A stretch of DNA of 64,000 nt from contig CAVXVR010000004.1 of the NCBI GenBank assembly GCA_963765285.1, positions 186,001-250,000 on the forward strand, given 5' to 3'. The position numbers were made by a program, and so were the translations under genes. Below are positions 16,061 to 26,400 of this stretch, one piece after another; the first letter of the stretch is position 1, and every line of letters begins with the position of its first letter. This DNA comes from CAVWZH01 sp963765285. GTDB lineage: Bacteria; Acidobacteriota; Terriglobia; Terriglobales; Acidobacteriaceae. The notes under the pieces were generated by a model. That model had not been told where the DNA came from, did no database searches, and was given only the letters and a program-made list of their open reading frames with translations.

Positions 16061-17719
16061 TCAGTGGGCCACTAGCTTCGACTGCCTCGGCTTGAACCGC
16101 TGGACGCCAAGAATGATGGCAAGAATCGTAGAGCCCAGGGAGACAATTCCCCCCAGAGTCCGGTCCCAGGTGCGCAGGAACGTAACCCGCACTTGGTTCT
16201 CGCCGGCCTCAACGGGGATCAGCATCTGACCCGTGGCTTCCTCGCTCTGTGCGCTCACGATGTGGCCGTTTACTTCAACCTGCCAGGCAGGAAAATTAAA
16301 AAGATGCAGCGCAAGCATCGCGGGGCTGGCGGACTTCGCGATGAAAGCCTTCGTCTCCGGTGCCCATCGTTGTACCTGCACGTTTCCTATAACCTTCCCG
16401 GTGAACGTCACCTGGGGTGCGTCATGTTTCACTTCGTACGGGTCTGCGCCGGCAGGAAGATATTCGTCCGTTCCTTCGTATCCTATGCCGGTCCGTTGAT
16501 TCTCCACCATCTCGGCGATGTCGAGTTTCGTATCCCACCATGGCGGCTGCAATCTGTGCCAGCCAAATCCCAGCGCCACCAGCATGGCGCCGTAAACCAG
16601 CAGACGCATCGGCCAGCGCTTCCAGGCCATGGCCGCCAGCAGCGCGAAAACGACATTCAGACAGAGCAGCCAGCGCCAGGGGAGCTGCACATAGCGCAGC
16701 ACGGGAAGAAATCGCCAACCGAGGGACGTAAAGCGAAACGTCAGACCGGCAGCAACGGCGCCCCACGCCGCCAGGGCCCACCAAAGCCGCGGGGCACGCT
16801 TCTTCCAGCGCCGGGAATAGAAGGCCGCCGCCGCGACCAAGATTATTTCCCACGCTGCCGCGAGCGAGACCAAAAGATTGAAGCGGTAGTGATCTAGATC
16901 GGCGGTATGGGTAAAAAGAAAATTGTCTTGCGGCCGGACGCCCGGCGAGAGCACCTGGGCGATTTGCACCCAGCTTTGCTCGAAAACCACGGGCACAAGA
17001 TAAAAGGCGGCGAGGCCTGCGCCCAACCCGGCCGCGAACCCTGCCCAAAGCACGACTCGCGGATCGCGGCGAAGCCAGACCTGTACGACCAGCAACAAGA
17101 GCAGGGAGAAGTTCACCATGACGGCAGCCGGAACATTGGTCAGCCAGGCGGCTGCGCACACCAGCGCGAGAGGCAACGCGGCCCGCCGTCCGTCGCGTTC
17201 CAGGCGGAGCACATACAACACCAGCAGAGGCAATAACGCTCCTGCCAGCAGCTCGGCGAACGCGCTTCGCCAGTAAACCACAATCAGGTAGTACGGATTG
17301 ACGGCATACAGAACCGCGGCAAAAACAGCATCACGCCGCCCCAGCCAGTTCCGCGCCAAAATGAACATCGAGCACCCGGAGAGCGTGAGGACGATCCAGA
17401 TGTAAACGACCGGCACGAACCGCCAGGGCAAAATCACCCCGAGCAACGCCCCCAACGTCCAGGAAGCGGGAGGATAAAAAGTGAATCGCGCTTCACCGAA
17501 GCCCCACTGCGCCAGGTGGGCCCAGCGGGGATAAAGGATGCCTTGCTTCCACTGGCTGGAAACGTCGATCCAGGAATTCATGTGAAACTCGAAGTCGTGG
17601 CCAGAAGGAATGCCGAAGAACGAAAAGGGCAGAACCACGGCCAACCCTGCCGCGGCAATGATCAGGAGTACTCCGAGCGTGAGCCTCGCATGGGTGGGCG
17701 CCAGCAGTGTAGGCCGCAC
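16061..17719 (-). CDS. Polytopic membrane protein, GT-C-like (6-pyruvoyl-tetrahydropterin synthase-related type)
   Basis: 552 aa with roughly ten to eleven transmembrane helices and a C-terminal periplasmic beta domain (about residues 395-515), then a last helix. The first loop holds SGHDFEFHMNSW and PRWAHLAQWGFGEARFTFYP, with acidic/His residues at the position where GT-C glycosyltransferases keep their catalytic Asp. Such proteins are often labelled 6-pyruvoyl-tetrahydropterin synthase-related, but the chemistry is unproven. The only start available is GTG 17719, because a stop precedes it in frame. Possible role: polyprenyl-sugar-dependent glycosylation or export in the inner membrane. Confidence 0.7.
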   Translation of the reverse strand: MRPTLLAPTHARLTLGVLLIIAAAGLAVVLPFSFFGIPSGHDFEFHMNSWIDVSSQWKQGILYPRWAHLAQWGFGEARFTFYPPASWTLGALLGVILPWRFVPVVYIWIVLTLSGCSMFILARNWLGRRDAVFAAVLYAVNPYYLIVVYWRSAFAELLAGALLPLLVLYVLRLERDGRRAALPLALVCAAAWLTNVPAAVMVNFSLLLLLVVQVWLRRDPRVVLWAGFAAGLGAGLAAFYLVPVVFEQSWVQIAQVLSPGVRPQDNFLFTHTADLDHYRFNLLVSLAAAWEIILVAAAAFYSRRWKKRAPRLWWALAAWGAVAAGLTFRFTSLGWRFLPVLRYVQLPWRWLLCLNVVFALLAAMAWKRWPMRLLVYGAMLVALGFGWHRLQPPWWDTKLDIAEMVENQRTGIGYEGTDEYLPAGADPYEVKHDAPQVTFTGKVIGNVQVQRWAPETKAFIAKSASPAMLALHLFNFPAWQVEVNGHIVSAQSEEATGQMLIPVEAGENQVRVTFLRTWDRTLGGIVSLGSTILAIILGVQRFKPRQSKLVAH

Positions 17720-18076
17720 CAGCGCAACAGGATGAGAACCGACTTGACTCAGCGATTTCCTCCAACGGGAGATGCTCCGCAGGGGAATTGTTGCTTACTC
17801 AAGGCGATGTGGGCAAATCCTCATAAGTCGGTTAAGCAGCACAGAGGGAACTTTCGCCACGGATTTGTGGAAAAATCCCACGGATTTTTACCGCAAATTC
17901 ATTTCCACGCAATATCTCGTACAACTCGGCTGGTTACACTGCAACCACTAACGAGGTGGAGCAAGCCCACGAGGGGCGCTAAAAGGCCCACGCGAGAGAC
18001 GGCGCGTGAGCCTTTTGGTTTTTGGGAAAATGCATTGGACAGTTTTGGGGTTAGAACGCGAGGTGGGAAGGCGAGG

Positions 18077-19243
18077 CTAGGAGGACGCGACTTCCTCGGA
18101 ACTTCGCTGTTTACGAAGTTGCTCCAGGAATTCTTCCTGGCCGAGTGATTCGTGGTGGCGCAATAAATCCAGCAGCGAATCTTCCGATTCGCCGCCAGCA
18201 GATTCAGGAGAAGGCCCGGCGGCGGTACTTCCCGGATTGTTGTCGCCATCGCCCGCCACCAGCGCGTGGGGCGAAATCAGCAATTCGGGCAACACGCCCG
18301 GTTGGCTGGTCAGGGAGGCGATGAACGTGCCCACTTGGTCGCGCTGCTCCTGCGTGCGCGAGGCGAATTCGATTCCCATGCCGAAACTGGGATGCATCAC
18401 CCGCACCGTGCCTTCGGCATGCACTTCAAGGTCATCCACCTTCAAACACAAAACGATTCTGGAGTTTTCCGGGAACGGTGATTCGCTTTCCACATAACAG
18501 CCGCCCAGGCTGAGGTCGGTCAATTTGCAGTGCGCCACCGGTTCGGAATCTTCGGGTGGAAGCTCGGGAGCGTTGACGGCAACCCAGGCTTTCAGTGTGG
18601 AACGAAGTCCTTCTGACAAGTCGACAAAGCGAACGCCCGATTCGCCATTGGGATTTGCCCAGGCGACTTCGCCGCGCGCCTCGATTGCGTTGTTTCCTCC
18701 GGGAAGGCTGAATTGAACGGCGAGGCTGGCCGAAGGGTAGAGCGGCTGCGCCGCCAATAAATCCAGGCCTTCTTCACTCAGATCAAGCAGAATGCCTTCC
18801 ATTTCTGAGCCGTTCTGCACCCGGATCTGCATGGGCAGCTGTACCGAGACGCGAAAAGCGCGGCGGCGTTCCCGCTTCATCAACGCCGTGGCGGCGCGCA
18901 GGGTGGTTTCGGACTGTGCCGCGCTGAGCGGTTTGTAAAGGACGAAATTAGCTCCCGCGCCGAATACGTTGCGAACTTTGGTCTTATCGCTCAGCAAAGC
19001 AACCGTAAGGGCGTGGCCGTCGGAGGATGCCTGATAGGCGTTTTGCAGCACCAGGGCTGCGCTGTGAGGATCGTCGTAGTCTACGATCACCAGATCAAAT
19101 TTCTGTTCGGTAAGACGACAGAGCGCGTCCGGATATCCGCAGGCTTGGTTGCCCAAGCCGAATCCCGATAGCACGGGAGTCAGCACGGCAGTGGCCTGCT
19201 CGTCTTTTGAAACCAAAAGCGACTGGAACGTCATGGGAACCAA
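18077..19243 (-). CDS. Pseudo-receiver plus two PilZ-like domains
   Basis: 388-aa cytoplasmic protein. Residues 5-120 look like a response-regulator receiver (FDLVIVDYDDP, then FVLYKPLS with the conserved Lys). Next comes a PilZ domain with the c-di-GMP signature: KRERRRAFR (RxxxR) and DLSEEG (DxSxxG). A second PilZ-like domain has DLSLGG but no RxxxR, so it may not bind ligand. The C-terminus is acidic with a Leu-rich, possibly coiled segment. The TTG start at 19243 has GAGG 5 nt upstream; ATG 19234 is the alternative. A small coiled-coil gene lies just upstream. Likely role: c-di-GMP-responsive adaptor. The partner process is not visible here. Confidence 0.78.
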   Translation of the reverse strand: MVPMTFQSLLVSKDEQATAVLTPVLSGFGLGNQACGYPDALCRLTEQKFDLVIVDYDDPHSAALVLQNAYQASSDGHALTVALLSDKTKVRNVFGAGANFVLYKPLSAAQSETTLRAATALMKRERRRAFRVSVQLPMQIRVQNGSEMEGILLDLSEEGLDLLAAQPLYPSASLAVQFSLPGGNNAIEARGEVAWANPNGESGVRFVDLSEGLRSTLKAWVAVNAPELPPEDSEPVAHCKLTDLSLGGCYVESESPFPENSRIVLCLKVDDLEVHAEGTVRVMHPSFGMGIEFASRTQEQRDQVGTFIASLTSQPGVLPELLISPHALVAGDGDNNPGSTAAGPSPESAGGESEDSLLDLLRHHESLGQEEFLEQLRKQRSSEEVASS

Positions 19244-19272
19244 TGTTGCCTCGTCTCGCGCCGCGGTCTCGA

Positions 19273-19530
19273 TTATGGCCAGCGCGGAACGCGGGTTGCG
19301 GGCTTGGCGGCTGCGGGCTGCGGGTTTGAAGCCGAGCCAGCCTTGGCGGCCATCGCGCTGGGCTGATCATCCATTTCGGGCAACACCGAAGCGTCATCAT
19401 CCTCACTCTCGGCGAGCAGGGGAGCTACTTCCCGCAGCTTTTCTGCTGCCTGCTGGAGCGCTTCGATCTGTTTGCCGAGCTGGGCGTACTTGGCTTGCTT
19501 CCGGCGCAGAACCTCATGAATATCCTTCAT
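19273..19530 (-). CDS. Small coiled-coil protein upstream of the PilZ protein
   Basis: 85 aa from ATG 19530, preceded by AGGGGG. The first half is a heptad-like helix (HEVLRRKQAKYAQLGKQIEA, then LQQAAEKLREVAPLL); the second half is acidic then Pro/Ala-rich and disordered. It lies 29 nt upstream of the PilZ protein on the same strand, so the two are probably co-transcribed and may interact. No family recognised. Confidence 0.65.
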   Translation of the reverse strand: MKDIHEVLRRKQAKYAQLGKQIEALQQAAEKLREVAPLLAESEDDDASVLPEMDDQPSAMAAKAGSASNPQPAAAKPATRVPRWP

Positions 19531-19756
19531 GCAACCCCCTTCCGCGAATTTAAGCAGCCCTGCCGGGGGCGTCAACGGCAATCCCGGCAGATGCGATTAC
19601 GTGGGTAACTACGGCAAGCTGTGTGGTGTGATTTCGATCGGCTGTAACCGGCTAACAAGGCGGGCCTTACGTCGAGGAGGAGGGTCTGTGGGGTTCGCTG
19701 CGGGTGAGATTACCCGCTCGCGACCTTGAAGGCGCACGGCCCTCCCCGGGGCAATG

Positions 19757-19782
19757 AAAAACCCCGCCACTGAGTGGCGGGG
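19757..19782 (-). terminator. Intrinsic terminator of the PEP-CTERM gene
   Basis: Perfect 9-bp stem CCCCGCCAC / GTGGCGGGG with a 3-nt loop (19762-19782), followed on the minus strand by TTTTT (19757-19761). It lies 48 nt after the stop of the PEP-CTERM gene. Confidence 0.9.
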
Positions 19783-19830
19783 CCGATGAGTCGAAGTGGT
19801 TTTGTTGGCAAAAACCGCTAAGCTGGCAAC

Positions 19831-20412
19831 TTATGCAATTTTCAGTCTACGCCGCACCAGACCGGCGATCCCGACCAAACCCGTACCCAACAAGCCCAGC
19901 GTACCAGGTTCTGGGACCGTGTTCACTTGGGTGTCGCCACTGGCCAGGCTCGCCGATCCACCGAAGAAACCATGGCCGGGGATCGCAAATGTGGTCTGGA
20001 AAGTGGAACCGTTGTTGAACACTGCCGTCAGGAAGTACTCGTTCTGGCCGTTGAGCTGCGGTTCCAACGTCCAAGTTGCCGAAGTGAATGTCGCGCTAAA
20101 AAGCGCGCCGTTCGGAAGCCCGTCTGAACCGTTACCGGTAATGGTAATGGTTCCCGGCCCAAGAGTCGCTCCGTTTGCCAGGCTGCCGCTGATTACGCCG
20201 CCGGTAACGATGCTGACCGAGCCCAAGTTGGTCCCAGCCAGGTTGCCCAAACCGCCGTAGTTGTCGACCGTCTTGAGAACGGAAGTGACGGTTACGCCGC
20301 CGGAGCTATTGGTCTTAACCGTACCGGTGCTATTGCCAAAATCGATGCCATTCGCAAAAGCCGCGACTGGCAGTGCCAAAGCCAGAATCGCCAACAGAAC
20401 TACTCGCCTCAT
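19831..20412 (-). CDS. PEP-CTERM sorting-domain protein
   Basis: 193-aa secreted protein. Start ATG 20412 has the strong ribosome site AGGAGGAAGTT; a signal peptide follows (MRRVVLLAILALALPVAAFA). The mature part is Gly/Ser/Thr/Asn-rich beta-type sequence with almost no charge. It ends with the full sorting tag: VPEPGTLGLLGTGLVGIAGL then VRRRLKIA, i.e. PEP motif, membrane helix and basic tail. Exosortase would cleave the tag, and such proteins usually go to the surface or exopolysaccharide matrix. No exosortase is in this window. A clear terminator follows. Confidence 0.92.
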   Translation of the reverse strand: MRRVVLLAILALALPVAAFANGIDFGNSTGTVKTNSSGGVTVTSVLKTVDNYGGLGNLAGTNLGSVSIVTGGVISGSLANGATLGPGTITITGNGSDGLPNGALFSATFTSATWTLEPQLNGQNEYFLTAVFNNGSTFQTTFAIPGHGFFGGSASLASGDTQVNTVPEPGTLGLLGTGLVGIAGLVRRRLKIA

Positions 20413-20972
20413 AACTTCCTCCTGAACAGGTGCCTTAGTTTTCTGTCTCTCGCGACCCCACAACAGAAAGGCCGTCGCACAACTAGAGCCACGCAAAATA
20501 CCACTGGTCCTAGTGCATGCTGACTTCCAAACTGGGACGATTCAACCATGTTGAATACAAAGACTTTATCTCGAATTTCCGTGCTCTTTGATCGCAACGT
20601 ATGCAAATGACTGCACACTTGCAACAAGCTTTTGCGTGCGTTCTTCCAAGTCGGAACCTGGCGAGTCATGGTGATCAATCTCTAATCGGATGCCCGAACT
20701 CCGCGACCAGCTTGCCAAACCAGCCGATGAGGCGCAAGCAGAATGTGAGCCCGCGAACCTCGAAAATTGCGAAAACTGTGCATAACCGCTGCCGGGACCC
20801 ATAGCCAATTCGTGCTAGTCCTTGGCACGTCCGTGGGATTTACAGTCAGCCTCCTCAGGCGTAATTTCACTCTCGAGCAGTTCTGGGGGAGGGCTGTTCG
20901 GGCGTCCCAAGACTCTAATGAGTCGTTGGGGCGCTTCTTATTTGGGGCTGAATTCTGGTGGAATCTTGCTAC
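20413..20972. other. Long gene-free gap with one palindrome
   Basis: No convincing gene in 560 bp. A 7-bp inverted repeat ATTCAAC-CAT-GTTGAAT lies at 20540-20556, about 130 bp upstream of the PEP-CTERM start, and may be an operator. Short open frames here lack ribosome sites and recognisable protein features. Confidence 0.55.
20540..20556. promoter_or_regulatory. Perfect 7-bp inverted repeat, candidate operator
   Basis: ATTCAAC CAT GTTGAAT, perfect arms with a 3-bp spacer. Position upstream of the PEP-CTERM gene suggests a dimeric regulator site; no regulator is assigned. Confidence 0.4.
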
Positions 20973-22646
20973 TTACCAAACAAGGGGCGGCGGCTCGGGC
21001 TCCGCGGAGCCATCCGCCCGAGCATCGGATGCCCCGTAGTTCAGTTTCGCAGCCGAATCGTGCATCACCGCCTGGCCTCGCCCCATCACGGTTGAGTATT
21101 CCCTTTGGACCTCCAGCTTGTGCCCCATGGTCGAAAGCTGTTGCACAACCTCAGGGGCTACCCGCGATTCGATTCGAATGTTGCACCCGCGCTTCGGACT
21201 GACGGTGAAGCGGGCTGCTTCCAGTGCCGCCTGGATATTCATGCCGTAATCCACCACATTGGAAACAAACTGCGCGTGGGCCAGCGGTTGGTTCGCGCCG
21301 CCCATGATTCCGAAACCTATTTGCTGGCTTCCGTGTTCCATGAATGCCGGAATGATGGTATGAAACGGACGTTTGCGGGGCGCCAAGGCGTTGGGGTGGG
21401 TGGGATCAAGCGTGAAGAGTGCGCCGCGATCCTGTAGCAGAAATCCCATACCGCGTACAGTAATGCCGGAGCCGAAAGAGTTGTAGTTGCTCTGGATCAA
21501 CGAAACGATGTTGCCATCGTGGTCCACTGCGGAAAGGTAGGTTGTCTCACTGAACGGAGGGGCGCCTTGACCAACCTCGCAATTGGCCTTGCCGGGATCG
21601 ATGAGTTTCGCTCGCTCTTTGGCGTAGGCCTTCGACACCAGCCCTTTGACTGGCACTTTGGCGAACCGCGGATCAGCGTCGTATCTGGCCAGATCGGCGT
21701 AGGCCAGCTTCATCGCCTCGATTTTCTTATGAAGTTCCGCCACGCTCAGCGGGCCGTCCGGCGAGGGCGGCGAAGTTTCCATGATGTTGAGCATCTCCAG
21801 CGCCGCCATGCCCTGGCCGTTGGGCGGAAGCTCATAGACCGTCCAATCGCGATAGGTCGTCGAGATCGGTTCTACCCATTCCGGAGTAAATTCGGAGAGA
21901 TCGGCGGCAGACATCGTCCCGCCCAACTCCTGAGAAGTACGCAGGATGGCCTGTGCAACTTCGCCCCGGTAAAAAGCGCCGGCGTCCTGTTCCGCGATCA
22001 GGCGGAGAGATCGCGCTAGATCGGGGTTCTGAAAAATTTCTCCTACGCCCGGGACTTTGTCGTGGGGCAAGAAAACCCGTTGGCTCTCCCGGTCGTGGCG
22101 AAGATCGGCGTCGGGATCTTCCCAGAACGCGTGAATTAGTTCAGGAACCGGATAGCCCTTCTCGGCGTAAAAGATGGCCGGCTGGAATAAATCTCTCCAG
22201 GGCAAATGGCCGAAGCGTTCGTGCAGCGCCTGCCAGCCTGCTACCGCCCCGGGCACGGTGACAGAATCAATGCCGAACTCGGGCATTTTAGCCGCGCCCT
22301 TCGCCTCCAGATATTGGATGCTGAGACCTTGAGGCGCCCAGCCACTGGCATTGAGTCCGTAGAGCTCCCTGTTTTTCGCGTCCCAATAGATGGCAAACAA
22401 GTCTCCGCCGATGCCATTCATCATGGGTTCAGTCACACCCAGGACGGCGTTGGCGGCAATCGCCGCATCCACCGCGGAGCCGCCTCGCGCCAGCACTTGA
22501 GCGCCGGCGACGGAGGCTTGCACATGGCTGGTGGCCACGATGCCGTCGCGCGTGATCACCATGGAGCGGGCGTGAGAGCGATCTTGGGCTGACATGGCTG
22601 GAACCAGAAGCAGCATGGCGCAAACTTTGCGGAGCGGGCTAAGCAT
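20973..22646 (-). CDS. ggt: Gamma-glutamyltransferase
   Basis: 557-aa Ntn hydrolase that cleaves gamma-glutamyl bonds (glutathione and similar) in the periplasm. Start ATG 22646 has AAGGG upstream and opens a signal peptide (MLSPLRKVCAMLLLVPAMSAQ). The large-subunit part has GGSAVDAAIAANAVLGVTEP and NGIGGDLFAIYWD. Self-cleavage would occur before the Thr in SETTYLSAVDHDGNIVSLIQ near residue 367, giving the small subunit with its N-terminal nucleophile; NSFGSGI and MGGANQPLAH follow as in the family. Both subunits are complete. Probably contributes to glutathione or peptide scavenging. Confidence 0.94.
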   Translation of the reverse strand: MLSPLRKVCAMLLLVPAMSAQDRSHARSMVITRDGIVATSHVQASVAGAQVLARGGSAVDAAIAANAVLGVTEPMMNGIGGDLFAIYWDAKNRELYGLNASGWAPQGLSIQYLEAKGAAKMPEFGIDSVTVPGAVAGWQALHERFGHLPWRDLFQPAIFYAEKGYPVPELIHAFWEDPDADLRHDRESQRVFLPHDKVPGVGEIFQNPDLARSLRLIAEQDAGAFYRGEVAQAILRTSQELGGTMSAADLSEFTPEWVEPISTTYRDWTVYELPPNGQGMAALEMLNIMETSPPSPDGPLSVAELHKKIEAMKLAYADLARYDADPRFAKVPVKGLVSKAYAKERAKLIDPGKANCEVGQGAPPFSETTYLSAVDHDGNIVSLIQSNYNSFGSGITVRGMGFLLQDRGALFTLDPTHPNALAPRKRPFHTIIPAFMEHGSQQIGFGIMGGANQPLAHAQFVSNVVDYGMNIQAALEAARFTVSPKRGCNIRIESRVAPEVVQQLSTMGHKLEVQREYSTVMGRGQAVMHDSAAKLNYGASDARADGSAEPEPPPLVW

Positions 22647-22775
22647 TGAGCACCCTTCGATCGAAATGTGGAGAGCGCATTCTGTGTGGAGCGTCGGCGC
22701 TGTCAAGCCCAAGGCTTGCCCAGGTCAGTAGCGTCCTAATTTACTGTGACTCGTTTAAGTTAACCGCCGCACTCG

Positions 22776-23135
22776 TCAGTGGTGGAAATAGAACCGGTTT
22801 CCATCGAGATCCTCAACGGTGAACTGCCTTAACCCCCAGGGCTTCTTTTCTAGAGGCTCAACAATGTTCGCGCCTAGTGCTTGCAACTCCTCGCACGTCG
22901 CGTCGATATTTTCAGCGAACGCCCAATGAATCGCAGGCTCAAATGGCAGAGCTCTCTTCCGAAAGAATATGGCCACGTTTCCGCGTGATACGGCCCCGAT
23001 TTCTTTGCCAGGATAGAGCCAGCCAATCTCGAAACCGAGTGCATCCCGATAGTGCTGCTGCGCGCGTTCAACATCTGTCACAGGCAGTTCTGGTACCAGG
23101 TGGTTGATAGACGTCAGAGGCTTTTTCGTGTTCAT
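22776..23135 (-). CDS. VOC/glyoxalase-bleomycin resistance family protein
   Basis: 119 aa from ATG 23135 with GGAGAG upstream. A single VOC module: HLVPELPVTDVERAQQHYRD (first beta-alpha-beta unit), then FFRKRALPFEPAIHWAFAEN and a closing TVEDLDGNRFYFHH. His and Glu residues at the usual metal positions are present (H13, H68, E108 region). Substrate unknown; family members include bleomycin-binding proteins, lyases and dioxygenases. Divergent from the sedolisin gene. Confidence 0.85.
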   Translation of the reverse strand: MNTKKPLTSINHLVPELPVTDVERAQQHYRDALGFEIGWLYPGKEIGAVSRGNVAIFFRKRALPFEPAIHWAFAENIDATCEELQALGANIVEPLEKKPWGLRQFTVEDLDGNRFYFHH

Positions 23136-23272
23136 GAGGCTCTCCTCATGGGCATCATAAACCGTGCCAATGCCCACGCACGGAGTCGTTATTCACCCGC
23201 AGCGGACGGAACTGATCCAGCCGAAAAAGGTTCGGTGAATTCGAATGAGGACACTACCGGAAATCCTAGCAC

Positions 23273-23300
23273 TTTACATTCCCACGCTTTGGGATATGAT
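23273..23300 (+). promoter_or_regulatory. Sigma70-type promoter of the S53 peptidase gene
   Basis: TTTACA (23273-23278) and TATGAT (23295-23300) with a 16-bp spacer. The expected start near 23307 would give a 5' leader of about 170 nt that begins with the strong hairpin at 23314-23343. Confidence 0.6.
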
Positions 23301-23306
23301 GGGCGA

Positions 23307-23477
23307 CCAACCAGCGCTCTGCACCGGAATCGGTGCAGAGCGCAAAGCAAGCCGATTGCCCTAGACGCGGCAGGACGAGGGGGTCTTGTCTTACGGTTTA
23401 CGGTTGGCTTTGCTGAGGAATTCGCCCGCCCGCCCGGGCGGTCTGGTGCTGGTAGACCCCGACCCAGGAGAAGTGAT
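23307..23477 (+). ncRNA. Structured 5' leader, riboswitch-like
   Basis: A closing helix CCAACC (23307-23312) / GGTTGG (23402-23407) encloses a perfect 13-bp hairpin (GCGCTCTGCACCG, loop GAAT, 23314-23343) and a second small hairpin (TGCC/GGCA near 23360-23380). GCAAAGC directly follows the first hairpin, as in c-di-GMP-I (GEMM) aptamers, but the usual GGGCAAACC box is absent. Downstream, GGTCT/AGACC can pair just before the GGAG ribosome site, as an expression platform would. Class unknown; a covariance search would decide. Confidence 0.45.
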
Positions 23478-26400
23478 ATGCCTTCCGCCGCCACGCGTCT
23501 CTCACTAGGAGTACTGTCTGTCTTCCTAATCCTTTTTGTTCCAGCGCTGGCTTGGGGGCAGGGCTCGGCACAGCCGCTCATCGTCCAGCCTGTGGATGAA
23601 GGCCAATTAATTCCACTGCCCGGAAACACTTATCCCCTGGCGCGGGCCGAATTCGACCGCGGAGCAGCCCCGCCCGATCTTCCGGCGCAACGCATGCTGC
23701 TGGTTCTGAAACGCAGCCAGGAACAAGAAACTGCTCTCCTGAGATTGCTTGACGACCAGCAGGACAAAGCATCACCCAGCTACCACAAGTGGTTGACCCC
23801 GGAACAATTCGGCAGGCAGTTCGGGCCCGGTGATCAAGACATACAGACGGTGACCTCATGGTTGCAAGGCCACGGTTTTCAGGCCATTCAAGTCACCAAG
23901 GGTCGCTCTATCGTCGAGTTCTCAGGGACTGCCGCGCAGGTGCAGGAAACATTTCACACTGCGATCCATAAATACGTCGTGAACGGAGAAGAGCATTGGG
24001 CAAACGCCAGTGATCCGCAAATTCCGGCGGCACTGGGGCCCGTGGTGGCCGGGGTTGCGACGCTGCACAATTTTTTCAAGAAGCCGCAGATCAGCCGGCT
24101 GGAAAAAGTTCCGGCCACATTCGCGCATGGAACCCGGCCGCAGGTGACGTTTCCCAATCCGACCACGCACGCGTTGGGACCGCAGGATTACGCCCAGATC
24201 TACAACATCAATCCGTTGTACCAGAGCGGCACCAACGGTAACGGTGTGACCATTGGGGTGGTGGGTCGAACCAACGTCAACCTATTCGATGTGTTCGACT
24301 TCGATAACGCTTTCGAAATTAATACAGCTGGCCTGACGGTGGTGCTGAATGGCCCGGATCCCGGGAATCTCGGCGGCGGCGAAGAGGCAGAGGCTCTCCT
24401 GGATACGACCTGGTCTTCGGCTCTGGCACCCGGGGCACGCGTGAACTTGGTGGTCTCGAGTTCCACCAACACTACGGACGGAGTGGATCTCTCCGAGGTG
24501 TTCATCATCGATAACAATTCGGCGGACGTCATGACCGAGAGCTTCGGTTCCTGCGAAGCAGTGCATAGTGGCGCCGAAATTGCCGCGCAGGGTACACTCG
24601 CCGAACAGGCTGCGGCACAAGGGATCACCTACACAATCTCGACCGGCGACGCGGGAGCAGAAGGTTGCGACAATCCCAACTTTGAACAAGTCGCGACCGG
24701 ACCGACGTCGGTAAACTATCTGGCGTCTACTCCCTTTAACGTGGCCGTCGGCGGCACGATTTTCAACGAAGGGGCGCAAAGCAGCAGGTACTGGACTTCA
24801 TTGTTGCCGCTTTCCGAGACAGCGATTTCCTATATTCCGGAAAATGTCTGGAACGAGAGCTGTGCCGTTTCCACATGCGGCAGCGCGAACGCCAACATTG
24901 CTGCCGGGGGCGGCGGAGCGAGCGCTTTTTTCTCCAAGCCATCGTGGCAGGCAGGCGTCACTGGAATTCCTAATGATGCCGCGCGTGATCAGCCCGATGT
25001 GTCTTTGACGGCCGCCTTCCACGACGCGTATCTGCTCTGCTTCGAGGGTTCCTGTGAAGACAACTTCATTTATTTCATCTCGGGCACTTCGGCGTCGGCG
25101 CCGTCCTTCGCCGGTATCATGGCGCTGATTCTGGACAAAGTGAGCCAGGGCCCCAACCCACCACCCAGCCCCCGTCAGGGACAGGCGAATTACGTTCTTT
25201 ATCGGCTGGCGTCGCAGGAGACGCTTTCGCAGTGCAACGGTTCCAGCACTGCCACCTTGCCAGCCTCCAATTGCGTCTTTAACGATGTCACCGTCGGCAA
25301 CAATGCAGTCCCCGGAGAAGTGGGCTATGGCGCGCCCGGCGCAAAGTACACCAGCAACGCGGGCTACGATCGGGCAACTGGGCTTGGATCGGTAAACGTG
25401 ACCAACCTGGCGAACGCCTGGAGTTCGGCAACCTTCAATCCGACCACCACCACCTTGTCACTCAGCCCCTTGACCAGCATCACTCACGGCTCGCCAGTGA
25501 ATGTGAACATCTCGGTTACGCCGAATACTGCCGGTGGAACACCCACTGGCGACGTTTCCCTGCTGCCATTTGTGAACGGAGCGAGCGTCGCGCCGACTGG
25601 GCTCGGCCTGTTTCCTCTGACCAATGGATCGGTTTCTTCCACCATAAACTCTCTGCCCGGCGGCAACTACGTAGTCGCAGCGCGCTATTCGGGCGACGGG
25701 ACGTACGCGGCCAGCACCTCCGCGCAAACGCCAACCATTACCATCTCATCTGAGCCCAGCACCACCACGATTACCGCTCAGGCCTTCGACCAAAACGGAA
25801 ATTCGCTGTCCCTGGCTAACGTGCCTTACGGGAGTTTCGTTTATTTGCGGGCGGATGTGACCGGAAAATCCGGGATTGGGACAGCGACGGGGGATGTCTT
25901 TTTTGAAGACACCACAGCATCAGTCGGAGAATTCGCACTGAACAGCGAAGGCAACACCTCAACCCCGCAGGGCATTCTAACGCTGAAGGGCGGGCAGCAC
26001 TCCATTACTGCCCGGTACATTGGGGATGCGAGCTTCAAGCAGAGTACTTCTTCGCCGGCCAGCATTACGGTGGCCGAAGCCTCGACCACAACCGCGGTTT
26101 CTGCTGGCGCATCCCACCTTGCCCAGGGGACCAACGTTATACTCACCGCGACCGTAACCGCTGCCGCTAATTTCGGAAATCCGCCCAGCAGCACGGTCAG
26201 TTTCTTTTCCGGCGCCACTCCGCTGGGAAGTGCTCCAGTTGCCCTCGCTTCGCAAACGGGAAGCCTGTTTACGGTCACTGGCAATTTCTCCACAAACCAG
26301 TTGCCAAACGGCCAGGACACCATTACGGCGCAATACGGAGGAGACGGCAACTACACCGGCTCGACCTCTGCGCCTGTCACCGTCAGCGTGGAACCGGACT

